NCBI GenBank assembly: GCA_009801015.1
Contig: VHZZ01002319.1
Coordinates: 1-20,438, forward strand
Source of the DNA: Silene noctiflora
Lineage: Eukaryota; Streptophyta; Magnoliopsida; Caryophyllales; Caryophyllaceae
Reading direction: 5' to 3'
Length of the DNA: 20,438 nucleotides
Shown one piece after another: positions 8,703 to 18,222 of the stretch; position 1 is the stretch's first letter; each line of letters opens with the position of its first letter. A program made the position numbers and the translations under genes. The notes below the pieces were generated by a model. It searched no databases and was not told the origin of the DNA. It saw nothing but the letters and a program-made list of their open reading frames with translations.

Positions 8703-9170
8703 GTTGATGAGGAAGGAGAATAGGTTTAAGTGCGATGAGAGTTGTGAGAAGGCATTCCAAACTTTAAAGGCGCGCCTGACTACAACTCCTATCCTAGCCT
8801 TACCTGAGGGAAGTGAAAATTTTGAAGTGTACACTGATGCGTCAAACAATGGATTGGGTTGTGTGTTAATGCAGAATGGGAAGGTAATAGCTTATGCCTC
8901 AAGGTAGCTAAAACCATATGAGAATAATTACCCAACTCACGACCTGGAATTGGGAGCAGTGGTGTTTGCGTTGAAGTTGTGGCGCCATTATCTTTATGGA
9001 GCTACTTTTAAAGTATTTTCCGACCAAAAGAGCTTAAAGTATATCTATACCTAGAGAGAGAGCTAAACATGAGGCAAAGACGGTGGGTGGAGTTAATAGG
9101 AGATTATGATATGGAGATAATCTACCACCTGGGGAAAGCTAATGTAGTGGCAGATGCATTGAGTAGGAAA
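8703..9170 (+). pseudogene. Chromovirus RNase H, broken
   Basis: RNase H removes the RNA strand during reverse transcription. The frame resumes right after the solo LTR with LMRKENRFKCDESCEKAF, the RT connection region. The domain follows: VYTDASNNGLG (first catalytic Asp, about 8836), [13 protein letters not shown] (Glu), VFSDQKSL (Asp), and VVADALSR (last Asp). Breaks: TAG 8905-8907 after YASR and TAG 9052-9054, both consistent with CAG-to-TAG; a two-base gain in an AG run near 9055-9062 shifts the frame. Catalytic residues appear present, so loss is by truncation rather than active-site change. Confidence 0.9.
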
Positions 9171-10500
9171 TCTGTCCATGCGTTATATACTGCCATGTCG
9201 AGAGTGTGATTGTATGAGGAAGTGGAGAAGATGGGCATTTTGATTATTAAGAAGGGTGATTCCATAGGAGACTTGACGATTGAACCTGAGTTATATGCTG
9301 AGATCAGGGAGAAACAGAAGGAGGACCTAAGAATTCAGAAGTGGCGTGAGGCTGTGAAGAATGATGTGGGTAAGGATCCATATTCTAAGTTCGATATTCA
9401 CTCTGACGACAGTCTAAGATTTGCGGGAAGGTGGTGTGTGCCTGAGAATGAAGAATTAAAGAGAAAGATTTTGACTGAAGCTTATTATACGCCATATTCA
9501 GTTCATCCTAGAGGGGATAAGTTATATAAAGACCTAAAGAACAATTTTTTGTGGTCTATGATGAAGAAGGAAGTAGCTGAGTTTGTTGCTAGGTGCTTAG
9601 TGTGTCAAAGGGTGAAAGGAGAGTATAATAGACCACAAGGAAAAGTTCAATCTTTGGATGTGCCTGAGTGGAAGTGGGAGAGCATTTCCATGGATTTTAT
9701 CGTTGGTTTACCAAGAACTCAAAATGGAAATAAAATGATATGGGTGGTGGTATATCGTTTGACTAAGTCAGCTCACTTTATTCCCATAAAGGACACCTGG
9801 AGTAAGGCTGAGTTGGCTAAAGCTTATATCAAGAATGTGGTGAAGCTTCATGGTGTGCCTAAAGACACCGTTTCTGATCGTGACTCGAGGTTTATTTCCA
9901 TGTTTTGGCAAGAGTTGTAGTCATTGATGGGAACTCAGTTGAAGACGAGTACTGCGTTTTATCCAGCTACGGATGGTCAGACTAAGAGAACTATTCAAAC
10001 GCTGGAGGATATGTTGAGGGAATATGTATTTGAGTTCGATGGATCATGGGAAGAGAGATTGGATCTAATAGAGGTTTCCTATAATAATAGGTACCACGCT
10101 AGTATTGGCACGACCCCTTTCGAAGCCCTTTATGGAAGGAAGTGTAGGAGTCCTGTGTGCTGGGAAGACAAGAGTGATGTAATTGTTTTGGGACCGGAAA
10201 TGATTCAGGAGATGGTAGAGCAGGTGCATATTATTCGACAAAAGATGAGAGTTGCACAAGATAGTCGAAAAAGCTATGCAGACTTGAAGAGAAGTGAGAT
10301 AAAGTTTGCTGTGGGAGACAAGGTGTTGCTTAAGGTGTCACCTATGAAGAGAGTGATCATATTTTAGAAAAGAGGAAAGCTCAGTCAGAAGTATATTGGA
10401 CTCTATGAGATTTTGGACAGAGTTAGAGAGGTAGCGTATCGATCGACATTACCTCCAGCTTTGGACAAACTCCATAATGTGTTCCATGTTTCCCAATAAA
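9171..10500 (+). pseudogene. Chromovirus integrase, broken, with catalytic Glu replaced
   Basis: Integrase inserts the DNA copy into the genome. The zinc-binding HHCC region keeps SVHP and RCLVC, but the first expected His is Tyr (TAT 9483-9485, in EAYYTPYSVH). The core has Asp in SMDFIVGLP (about 9693) and Asp in VSDRDSRF (about 9876). The third catalytic residue, Glu after the DGQT motif, is Lys (AAG 9984-9986, DGQTKRTIQ). The C-terminal GPY/F-like region is recognisable (KYIGLYEILDRV). Stops: TGA 9207-9209, TAG 9918-9920, TAG 10365-10367, TAA 10497-10499, all in one frame. CAG-to-TAG or CGA-to-TGA fits the first two. Both the stops and the E-to-K change abolish activity. Confidence 0.93.
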
Positions 10501-10526
10501 GAAAGTACGTTAGTGATCCTACTCAT

Positions 10527-10730
10527 GTGTTGGAGCCTGAGCAAGTGGATATCGATGAGCAAATGTCTTACGTGGAGATACCTAAGGAGATTTTAGACAT
10601 AAAGGTGCGAAAGAGTCGCAATGGTGAGACAGCCTTGGTGAAAGTTATATGGTCTAATCATGTGAGGGAAGAAGCAACATGGGAGGTAGAAGCTGACAAG
10701 AGGGAGAAGTATCCTAGCCTTTTCGATTAG
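10527..10730 (+). pseudogene. C-terminal chromodomain-like tail of the integrase
   Basis: The segment MSYVEIPKEILDIKVRK ... VKVIWSNHVREEATWEVE ... KYPSLFD, ending at TAG 10728-10730, matches the pattern of the chromodomain-like tail of Tekay/Del chromoviruses (ILD-x-K-x-R-x-x-R, VKVxW, EATWE). In this family the tail is thought to guide integration toward marked chromatin. It is the same frame as integrase, separated by the TAA at 10497, and is itself free of stops. Some aromatic-cage positions of canonical chromodomains are not evident, as in the group II type. Confidence 0.8.
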
Positions 10731-10763
10731 ATAAGTTGGTTACCGGGACGTAACCATTTTTTT

Positions 10764-10776
10764 AAGGGGGGTGAGA
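10764..10776 (+). promoter_or_regulatory. PPT-like purine tract followed by an LTR-start-like sequence
   Basis: AAGGGGGGTGAGA is followed directly by TGTGACACCTCGTG at 10777, which resembles a gypsy LTR start. It lies 186 bp before the functional polypurine tract. The two neighbourhoods are alike: CGGGACGTAAC ... TTTAAGGGGGG here and CGGGACGAAGTT ... TTTAAGGGGGG at 10932-10957. See the finding on a duplicated 3' boundary. Confidence 0.5.
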
Positions 10777-10949
10777 TGTGACACCTCGTGTTTTTGTTAT
10801 ATTATGTGATGCATTTTGTCAAGTTTGTAATGATTAGAGTGAGTCTTATGTGAGTCTTATGGTGTTGGGTGTTAGGATGTGTCGAGTATGTGAGCATTTT
10901 GCTCAGTTGTGATGATGTGTTGGGCAAACTTCGGGACGAAGTTCGTTTT

Positions 10950-10962
10950 AAGGGGGGAAGAC
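10950..10962 (+). promoter_or_regulatory. Polypurine tract of the chromovirus
   Basis: AAGGGGGGAAGAC sits immediately upstream of the 3' LTR. It is the RNase H-resistant primer for plus-strand synthesis in this element type. Position right at the LTR edge supports the call. Confidence 0.88.
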
Positions 10963-13030
10963 TTTAATACCCCGTATTTTAATGTGAATTATTTGAATAG
11001 TTTACGTACCTTAAATAATTAATTTAATACTAATATTTGATAATCGCTTATAGGACGATAATATAATATGAGTTGGGAGTTTATTTATGTTGGGCCGGTC
11101 ATCTTTAGACCTTGCATGATTATATGAGTCGGGATTTAATAATATAATATAAGAAGTTGAGATGGGTTTTAATAATTAAATAATATAATCGTTTTGACCT
11201 AGCATATAAACAGGAAAAGAAACCCTAATCTAATGGACTTAAAAAATCTGAAAATTAGAAGAGGAGAAGGAGAATTTTAGACTTAGCAACTTTTCTAATC
11301 GATATTCGTATACGAGGTAAGACTGTCGCATAATTATCGTTTTATTTGTTTAGCCATGTGTTCGACCACCGTGTGCGTCACCATAGACCACCATTGACCA
11401 TGACTATGACCTTAGCTTTATCGTGGATCACCGTGAGCACACCCAGACCTGGCGTTGACTGCCATAGGGTTGTTAATTGGGTGTTTCAAATGGGAGGTTG
11501 TGCGCGGTTTTAAGACTCAGTTTGAACCCGTGTTTGGACTAGACCGGGCCTGGGTATGGTGGGGTTGGCTTCAAGTGGTTGAGTTGACCCTAGGGGTGGT
11601 GTTCGTTGGGCCGTAGTGGCGACATGGTGGTGGTGGTGGTCAGTTTTCGTAAAAACAGGGGAAGGGGAAGTGCGGTTGTGCAGCCGTCTTAAGACGATGA
11701 TTGTGGGCCGTGTAGTTGCGTTGAGTAAGAGGTGAGGCTATACCTGGAACCGCCATGGGTCAGTGGTGATGACGGTGGTGGCCAGGGGTGGTGTGGGTCG
11801 TCGGCGTGGAGGCTGTGAGGGTTTTTTTGGGGTGTCGGGTTTGAGTGTTTGTGAGAGAGTTGTGCACCGTGTGTAAGGGGGTGATGTTGGAGGTGGTTGG
11901 GTGGCCTGGACGGCGAGGCTGGTGGCTGGAAGGGGTTGCCGTGGTGGTAGGTGGATGACCATGGGTGGCTAGGCAAGTAGGTGGCCGTGTATTGGTGGTT
12001 GTCGAGGGTTTTTTGGCCGCGGGTAAAGAGCGGAGCTCGTGAGTGTGTGTTTATGACGGTTTAATTAGTTTATTTCATCATCGAGTCTAATTATTTAATT
12101 TACGTAATTTATAATTAAATAGTTATAATTATATAATAATCGTATAAAGGATGTGAATTGTAATCGTATATTTATTATTAATTGTTTAGGTCGCGAATTT
12201 GAGGTAGAATACTTTTAATTACTATGCTCGGATTTTCTATTTGAAGTATTTGCTAAAAGGTAGGATAATCTACTCAGATGGATGGTTTAATGCGCTATAT
12301 TTGTTATGTGAACATTATTTGTTGGATGCATTTAATGGCTGGTTTAATTTTGATCCATATTATGTTGCATGGTTACGATATGGATTTATGAGAGGTTATG
12401 GTGAGGACGATGATGAATATTGTAATGCTCCAGGCTTAGTCGCTGGTGGATCTCGTGAGTAAATGATGATTATTGTAATGCCCCAGGGTCAGTCGATGGT
12501 GGATCTCGTGAGTGATTGATTGAGTGGCCTCAAGCTCATGACCTGGAGGAATTTTGTGAGGATTGGCTCAGTGGTTGAGCTTTGGCAATTGGCATTGTTT
12601 GTGTATTATGATTGTGTTATCTACTGTTTATTTTATCCTACTCAAACTTTTGGTTGACAATGTATTCTGTAAACACCTGTGATGAACCAATATTGGGGAT
12701 TAGATTGATGGCAGGTTGAGATAGCTGACTTGGGAGCTCATGGGGATGCGTGAGGATGATTGGCTAAGTCTATCTAGTTGTCTAGCTTACCTAGTTGGCG
12801 ATCTTTATTTATTTTATATACTTTATTTATTTTCCGCTGTGAGTAATGTATTATTTAATAACTCAGTTCAGTTTGATAAGTTGTAACGAGTTCATTTAAC
12901 GTTTAATTTATCTTAAAGTACTCTGGATTGCTATATTTTGTTATATGCTGCCTCAGTAATCTGAGATGGTAACAGTCTTGTTTATTGGGAATGTCTTGCT
13001 AAAGGCTCCTAAATAAATGGGGGTGTTGCA
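10963..13030 (+). repeat. 3' LTR of the chromovirus
   Basis: It begins TTTAATACCCCG (the canonical TG start has become TT) and ends GGTGTTGCA, followed by the CGTTG duplication. Length 2068 bp. It carries a 35-bp block at about 11090-11124 absent from the 5' LTR, where a deletion between short TATG/TATATG matches could explain the loss. The TATA-like box is at 11205-11210 and the 53-bp tandem pair at 12422 and 12475. An antisense Pro/Thr/His-rich open frame (11689-11976) is a reading of the G/T-rich middle and not a gene. Confidence 0.95.
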
Positions 13031-13035
13031 CGTTG
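13031..13035. repeat. Target-site duplication, right copy (CGTTG)
   Basis: Exact repeat of 1541-1545, directly after the CA end of the 3' LTR. Confidence 0.92.
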
Positions 13036-13544
13036 GCTTCACAGACCATTATGAAAATGAATGGATGACATCCACTGAAAAATGATTCAATGCAAGAGTA
13101 TGAAATGGAAGAATTCCGCAGCTGAAAGCAAATGATAATGAAGGAGATGGCAACTTCCTTTTGGAAAGCCTCATCCATTGTGCAGAAAAAGCAGAAAGCT
13201 ACAGGCCAACAGATGCCGAACTATGACGCGAGTTTGATTCCATCACATTGGATACGTAGAAGCTTAAGGATAAAGCTCAACCCTCATTTATAAAAAGTAA
13301 TGGGTCAATGACCAATGTTGATAGCAATGATCCAATGAAATGACGAAGTTATGGGTCGACGACCAATAGTGATAAGTTGATTGCAAAATTGAGGCATCCA
13401 AAACCTTGTTTCAGATATGATCTCTTTATATGGCTGGCGAGCTTATGTACGTAAGTCTAATAGACTATAAACGACCCGCGAAATCCTCAGATCGTTAGAT
13501 GGGGGTATACTTTAACTTTCGCCCGTCAAAGCCTCAGTCAGAAG
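13036..13544 (+). mobile_element. Right piece of the older host element (Tat/Ogre-like 3' region)
   Basis: This non-coding stretch continues 891-1545 across the chromovirus insertion. GGGTCAATGACC (13302) and GGGTCGACGACC (13353), 51 bp apart with similar flanks (CCAATGTTGATA / CCAATAGTGATA), echo the motif of the 45-bp array on the left side. The last part (GATGGGGGTATAC, then CGCCCGTCAAAGCCTCAG) resembles sequence that precedes the 3' LTR in Tat-type elements. No coding domain is visible. Confidence 0.4.
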
Positions 13545-15938
13545 TGTGGGGATCTGTAGATACCCGTATCTGTCGATACTGGCATTTATAAAATTCTCGT
13601 CAAACACCCGATGATGATAGGACAACATGTATTCCTCAGTTGGCATCGTCATTATATGGAATTCGTTTTACGATAAAGAATGGACGTCGTCGATGAAGCG
13701 GTTACTTAATTTAAATGACATTTAAATTAAGGCTTTTAAAATTCATTTTATTTAATGATTTGAATTTATTTATTTTATTGAAAATAAAATATTTGGACGT
13801 TTTATTTGATTTAATCGATTTATTTGATTTAATTGGTCTTTTTTTACTTATTTGATAAATTAGTCAATTTAATTTATTTCTTTCATTTTATTGAAAATAA
13901 TTTGAATAATTTTATTGAAAATAAAATTTGATTTGAAAAATAATTTTGAAAGTGAAATTGTTTTTTAAAAATCAGTTTTTTTCGACGGTTTTATATATGA
14001 CTTTTTAGCTTTTTTTTAACTCGTTTTGGACACGAATTTTGAGGCAAATTTTGACTTAATCCCTTACTTAAATACCACCTATTTTTACCTAAATAAAAAG
14101 GCGAGAATCCTGATGCATCCCTTAGTAACCCAGAAGATACCGATTCCCAAACAAAACCCTCGATTTGCCTCGAATTGAATCGAAAAACCGAGTGACATAC
14201 ACTCTGTTTTTCGAGTTCGTTCCAGCAACTTGTTTAACCTTGTTTTTTGTGGGCTTCCCGTAACAACGAGTCTCAAACATTTACACTTTCATAAATTACG
14301 TTCTTTCTCGTTTCCAGAACATATTTCCAATCGAATTTCCGTTGAGAAACGAGTTCACAAATCGCGTTTGAAAATCGTAACACAAGAGTCAAAATCGTGT
14401 TTCACAAATTGTTTGTTCTTCGTCGACGACGGCTCCTCGGAATAAAAACTATGATCGATTACGACATAAGACGGTGTCAACGATACATGTAGGTTGAGGG
14501 TGCATAATAATCACTATTTTCTTCCTTTTATTTTTTTTTGTCTTTTAATTATCGTTTTTTAATATTGTATATCTTATTTTGTTCTTCTATTTCGTTTAAT
14601 TTAATTGTGAAGAAATTAATGTATGAATGTAGGAGAACGGGATTAGTAATACGTATGTGCCGATGGATGTCCTTGTATGTGTGGATTTGTCTTCTGTTAG
14701 GTTAGATTTGTCTTACATGAATCGTATGATGTTTGTAGCATGTTTTATTTGTTTTAATTGTTAATTTAATTCGTTCTTGTTTAAATTAGAATAATTTGAG
14801 CATGATATGGTTAGATCTATGATTTGGCCTGTTTTATTATGTTAAAGTTTTAATTTATAAATCATGTTATATGAATATTTATCATGTTTAATCAATTCAC
14901 ATGTTTAATTGTTTTAATTAGCATGTTTGGTTTAGTTATGAAATAATTAGGTTAAGATCGAGTTTCTTGTTAATGTGCAATATATAAGTAAAAAATTTGG
15001 TATGAATTTTTAAGTTATTTGATTCGAATGATTTACTTCACATGTTAGTTTAATTAATTAGACTTAATAAATTAGAATTGCATGAAATCGGGTAGATTAG
15101 AATTGTTTGCGTCGGTTTATTTTTGTGTATGTGTCGTGTGTCCACGTCATGTACACGTGTGTATTAGGCTAGAATTGGTCTAATTTTAGAATTGCATGTT
15201 TAGATTTATTTGTTTTAATTAAGAATTAATTGAAACTATTGAACATATTAATCTATTTTCATGAGTTTTACTTGACAAGTTTATTTATGAGATGAATTAG
15301 TATTGTTACTATTGTATGATATGATTTAGGGCTGTTTTAGATATTAAATTAGTCCTTCTTATTTGTCTTAAGCATGTTTAGCTATTTAGGAAATAACTAG
15401 TTCAATTTTGTGCTTAATTGTTCATCGCATGCTTTGAATTATTGCATGTCACCTGAATGAAACCCAACTTGACCTAGATTAGGCCATGTAGGACCCATGT
15501 AGGATCGTGAGGTCTCGGGAATGGTGCCCTAAGGGCAGAGTTTTCATTTTTTTGTTTGTCTTTCGTTTGTTGGTTTTATTGCATCTGCTTATGTAATCTA
15601 ATCCCTAATAATGTTTGTTATTCTATCTTATGCAAAAGAGTAAAAATATCTCTTTCCTTCCTTCTATTTGTTTATTGTTGCTAGAATAGCTAATGAACCT
15701 CATATGTTAAACCACTTCGATGAAGTTAATTGCATTAAATGACGTATAAACTGTCTCACATGTTTAGGGTTTAAAACAATTATTGCATACATATGATAGA
15801 TAGCCAAATAGCCACCGTAGTCCATTAGTAGAGACCGTTATTGCAACGGGTTAGTGACATTAATTAACTTCCTAACACGTACTCTCACACAAACCTGAAT
15901 CTCTAAAATTGGTTTTTAAATTCCATTTAAAAATTTAG
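13545..15938 (+). repeat. Probable LTR of a Tat/Ogre-like Ty3/gypsy element
   Basis: It starts near TGTGGGGATCTGTAGATACC and ends just before a tRNA-Arg-type primer site at 15939. Length is about 2.4 kb, AT-rich and non-coding, with several ATTTTATTGAAAATAA hairpin-like motifs (about 13775-13930), a TAAATAAAAAGG TATA-like box near 14090 and a GTAGGTTGAGGGTGCATAATA segment (about 14490). Tat/Ogre LTRs are typically long and AT-rich. No second copy is in the window and the 3' CA end is not clean, so borders are approximate. Short frames at 14085-14445 have no protein-like features. Confidence 0.5.
13705..13731. repeat. Perfect 13-bp palindrome with one-base centre
   Basis: CTTAATTTAAATG (13705-13717) and CATTTAAATTAAG (13719-13731) are exact reverse complements around a single A. 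It lies about 160 bp into the Tat-like LTR. It may be a hairpin or a dyad binding site; function unknown. Confidence 0.9.
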
Positions 15939-15950
15939 TGGCGACTCATA
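15939..15950 (+). promoter_or_regulatory. Primer binding site, tRNA-Arg type
   Basis: TGGCGACTCATA matches the complement of the plant tRNA-Arg 3' end (TGGCGACTCCG) at the first nine bases. This primer type is characteristic of Tat/Ogre retrotransposons. It follows an AT-rich block that would be the LTR end, so it supports reading 13545-15938 as an LTR with internal sequence to its right. Confidence 0.5.
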
Positions 15951-15979
15951 AAAGAAAAATGTTTTTTGAAAAGAAACAT

Positions 15980-16106
15980 TTGCGTGGATGGAATTTCCCT
16001 TGTCCGCACGGATCCATCCTTCATTCATATCAGTCGGATTTTCATCTGTCTTTTAGGATGGGGTGGATTAGCTTTTAATCGGGTGTGGGAAAAATTAACA
16101 TCCCTA
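15980..16106 (-). mobile_element. Possible terminal region of a hAT-type DNA transposon
   Basis: Read on the minus strand from 16106, the sequence starts TAGGGATGTTAATTTTTCCC, then ACACCCGATT, like the ends of many plant hAT elements (TAGGGATGNNAAT). GGATGGA/TCCATCC inverted motifs (about 15988-16018) fit their subterminal regions. The left end and a matching 8-bp duplication (candidate ACGATGAA at 16107-16114) were not found, so it may be truncated or a false resemblance. Confidence 0.33.
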
Positions 16107-16400
16107 ACGATGAAGTAGTGGTGTGGCGTGTCGTCGTACTACCAATATTTATAAACTCTACAAACAAGCTAATATAGCAAGTGATCAGAGATTGATCCAC
16201 AAGGACGGCTGTTCATACTAAATGTGATTGCTTAAAGGGTGTTATGTCACAAGTAGTTGTGTTTTGGGTTTTGGTCTAAACTACTAAATCTAAACAATAA
16301 CAAAAACGTAAACAAAAGCAAGAACTAAGAATATTGGTTGTAAACAATCAAGGAAATGAACTAGGTTATCATGAGTTTATTGGGGATGATCAAGGGAATC
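16107..16400. other. Unassigned intergenic sequence
   Basis: AT-rich, with no open frame of interest, no RNA gene and no clear transposon end. GATTGATCCACAAGGACGG (about 16190) resembles a motif I associate with plant repeats, but I cannot name the family. It is the flank into which the copia element at 16401 onwards inserted; GAATC at 16396-16400 would be the target duplication copy on this side. Confidence 0.5.
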
Positions 16401-16623
16401 TGATAAACCGAGAATAGGAGATGGAGAAGGTTTTTGTATATATTGAATGAATAATTATCGTATACAAAGTCGTATCATCTATACTAGTTCTCGACATCTA
16501 ACCCTAGCTACAAATAAGGAAATGGAAAATATTCTAGCCTATAAGATCGTAATCACAAAGATACATTCAGATTACACCAAATAATTACGGAATAATATGA
16601 TATACTTCTAGAATATTCTCACA
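16401..16623 (-). repeat. 3' LTR of the copia element
   Basis: On the minus strand it begins TGTGAGAATATTCTAG just after the polypurine tract and ends CTCGGTTTATCA at 16401. Length is 223 bp, with TG...CA ends. A CAATATATACAAAAACC segment late in the LTR is a plausible TATA region. Without the 5' LTR the borders rest on the PPT and the TG/CA ends. Confidence 0.72.
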
Positions 16624-16634
16624 CTTCCCCTCAA
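16624..16634 (-). promoter_or_regulatory. Polypurine tract of the copia element
   Basis: The minus strand reads TTGAGGGGAAG directly before the LTR start TGTGAG. The RNase H stop codon TGA (16631-16633) overlaps this tract, a compact arrangement common in short copia elements. Confidence 0.82.
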
Positions 16635-17190
16635 GTTGGAGCACTCGAGAACTTGATGCCCAACTTGCGCTGAAGAAGATCAAACAACTCTTCTCCAAGG
16701 GCCTTCGTAAACAAATCTACAAGCTGATGTTTGCTGTGAATGTGGTGCGCTGCTATATTTTTGTCAACCAAATGTTGACGAATAAAGTGGCAATCGATCT
16801 CAATATGCTTTGTACGGTCATGAAAGACGGAATTATTTGTTACGTGTAACACTGCTTGGTTGTCACAGAAAACTGTCATTGGTTGTTTGTGTAAAATACC
16901 CAGCGATGCTAGAAATGACTTAATCTAAACTAACTCGTTAGTTACAACCGCCATCGCCATATACTCAGCTTCGGCAGTGGACCTAGCTACCGTGTTTTTC
17001 TTCTTGACTTTCCATGAGATGGGTGTATTCCCCAACACTACAAAATAACAACTCAAAGAAAGCCTCGTCAAAGGACAACTAGCCCAGTCCGAATTGGAAG
17101 AGCCATTCAATTGTACGGCTGACGAACGATCTATTAGTATCCCCTTCCCGGGGTCCTTTTTCAAATAACAAACCAAACGACGCGGCTTCC
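16631..17190 (-). pseudogene. Copia RNase H, broken
   Basis: The C-terminal domain of the copia polyprotein. Visible motifs: GSSNSDWASC (Asp), STAEAEYMAMA (Glu), [11 protein letters not shown] (Asp), [13 protein letters not shown], and [10 protein letters not shown]. It ends at TGA 16631-16633 inside the polypurine tract. A stop TAG at 16925-16927 interrupts it after VVTNELV, where this family usually has Trp, consistent with TGG-to-TAG. Upstream, a frameshift at about 17175-17185 and TAG 17196-17198 separate it from RT. Catalytic residues look conserved. Confidence 0.9.
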
Positions 17191-18222
17191 CAATGCTATT
17201 TGTTTAGTTCATGCACAAATTGTGACAGTATGTGAACTTTATACACAAGGTCTGGTCGAGTGATGGTCAAGTAAACAAGTCGTCCTATCAGTCTATAATA
17301 TTTCGTAAGGCCTCGAAGAGACTCGGCTTGAGCTAGAGCCAATCGATGGTTTTGTTGAATGGGACTATTGCCTGGCTTTTTTCCCGACATGCCCGTCTCC
17401 TCTATAATTTCCATGGCATACTTTCGTTGAATAAGGAATAGTCCCTTCGGTCCGGAGGCCACTTCAATCCCAAGAAAATATTTCAATCGTCCCAAATCCT
17501 TTATCCCAAATTTCTTGTTGAGAGAGGATTTAAAATTTTCACATGCTCCTTTATCGTTGCCCACCATGATCATGTCATCGACATATACCGAAACGGCTAT
17601 AAAATCATCATTCTTATTTAATGTGAACAACGAATAATCTGCAAGCGATTGAACAAAGCCATACCGTTTCAAAAAATCAGTCAACTTAGCAAACCAATTT
17701 CAGAAACTTGTTTGAGACCATATAACGAGTTTTCCAATTTTCATACTTGATTTTCTCGTTCCACTTGAAAACCTTGAGGCAACTTCATATATACTACTTT
17801 GTTTAAGTCACCGTGTAGAAAAGCATTGTTCACATCTAATTGGCCTATTATCCAATTTTTCGTTATCGCCACTGCTAACAAGCATCGTACACTCGTCATG
17901 TTAGAAATCGGTGAATACGTCTTGTGATAATCTATTCCTTCGATTTGGGTGAAACCTTGTGCAACCAACTGTGCCTTGTATCTTTCTATTTTTCCATCCG
18001 CCTTGTATTCAACCTTATAAACCCATTTACACCCAATTGGACATTTGCGTGCTGGTAAAGTTACGACTTTCCATGTCCCATTTAATTCCAAAGCTTGTAT
18101 TTCTTTCACCATTGCTTCACGCCAATTCGGATTTTTGACGGCCTCGAAATAATTCTTTGGCTCTTTCATGGCATCAACAGCTGCTAAAAACTCTCTGTGA
18201 GACAAGGAAAAACAACTAACGG
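17191..18222 (-). pseudogene. Copia reverse transcriptase, broken
   Basis: Motifs along the minus strand: [82 protein letters not shown] (catalytic Asp), MKLPQGF, SLYGLKQ, and the catalytic YVDD box (about 17574-17585) followed by MIMVGND, then IKDLGRLKYFLGIEV. Breaks: frameshift near 18215-18222 at the N-terminal side, TGA 17741-17743 after ENQV, and a frameshift near 17700 after LKQVS, before LTDFLKRYGF. Active-site residues are retained. Confidence 0.93.

Larger units (their letters stand above)
1546..13030 (+). mobile_element. Complete, inactive Ty3/gypsy chromovirus (Tekay/Del-like)
   Basis: The element is 11,485 bp including a 1.8-kb nested insertion. Order: 5' LTR, tRNA-iMet primer site, leader, gag with zinc knuckle, protease, reverse transcriptase, RNase H, integrase, C-terminal chromodomain-like segment, polypurine tract, 3' LTR. 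RT before IN identifies Ty3/gypsy; the chromodomain-like tail after integrase plus the long LTRs point to a chromovirus of the Tekay/Del group. A perfect CGTTG duplication flanks it. Coding capacity is destroyed by stops and frameshifts in every domain. The LTRs differ by roughly 4% in the two stretches I aligned by eye (5 in about 127 bp at the start, 8 in about 182 bp at the end), so it is not a very recent insertion. Confidence 0.93.

Noticed and set aside
14085..14445. Overlapping frames on both strands in the Tat-like LTR
   Set aside because: Short, on opposite strands of the same non-coding LTR-like block, with no domain or conserved motif.
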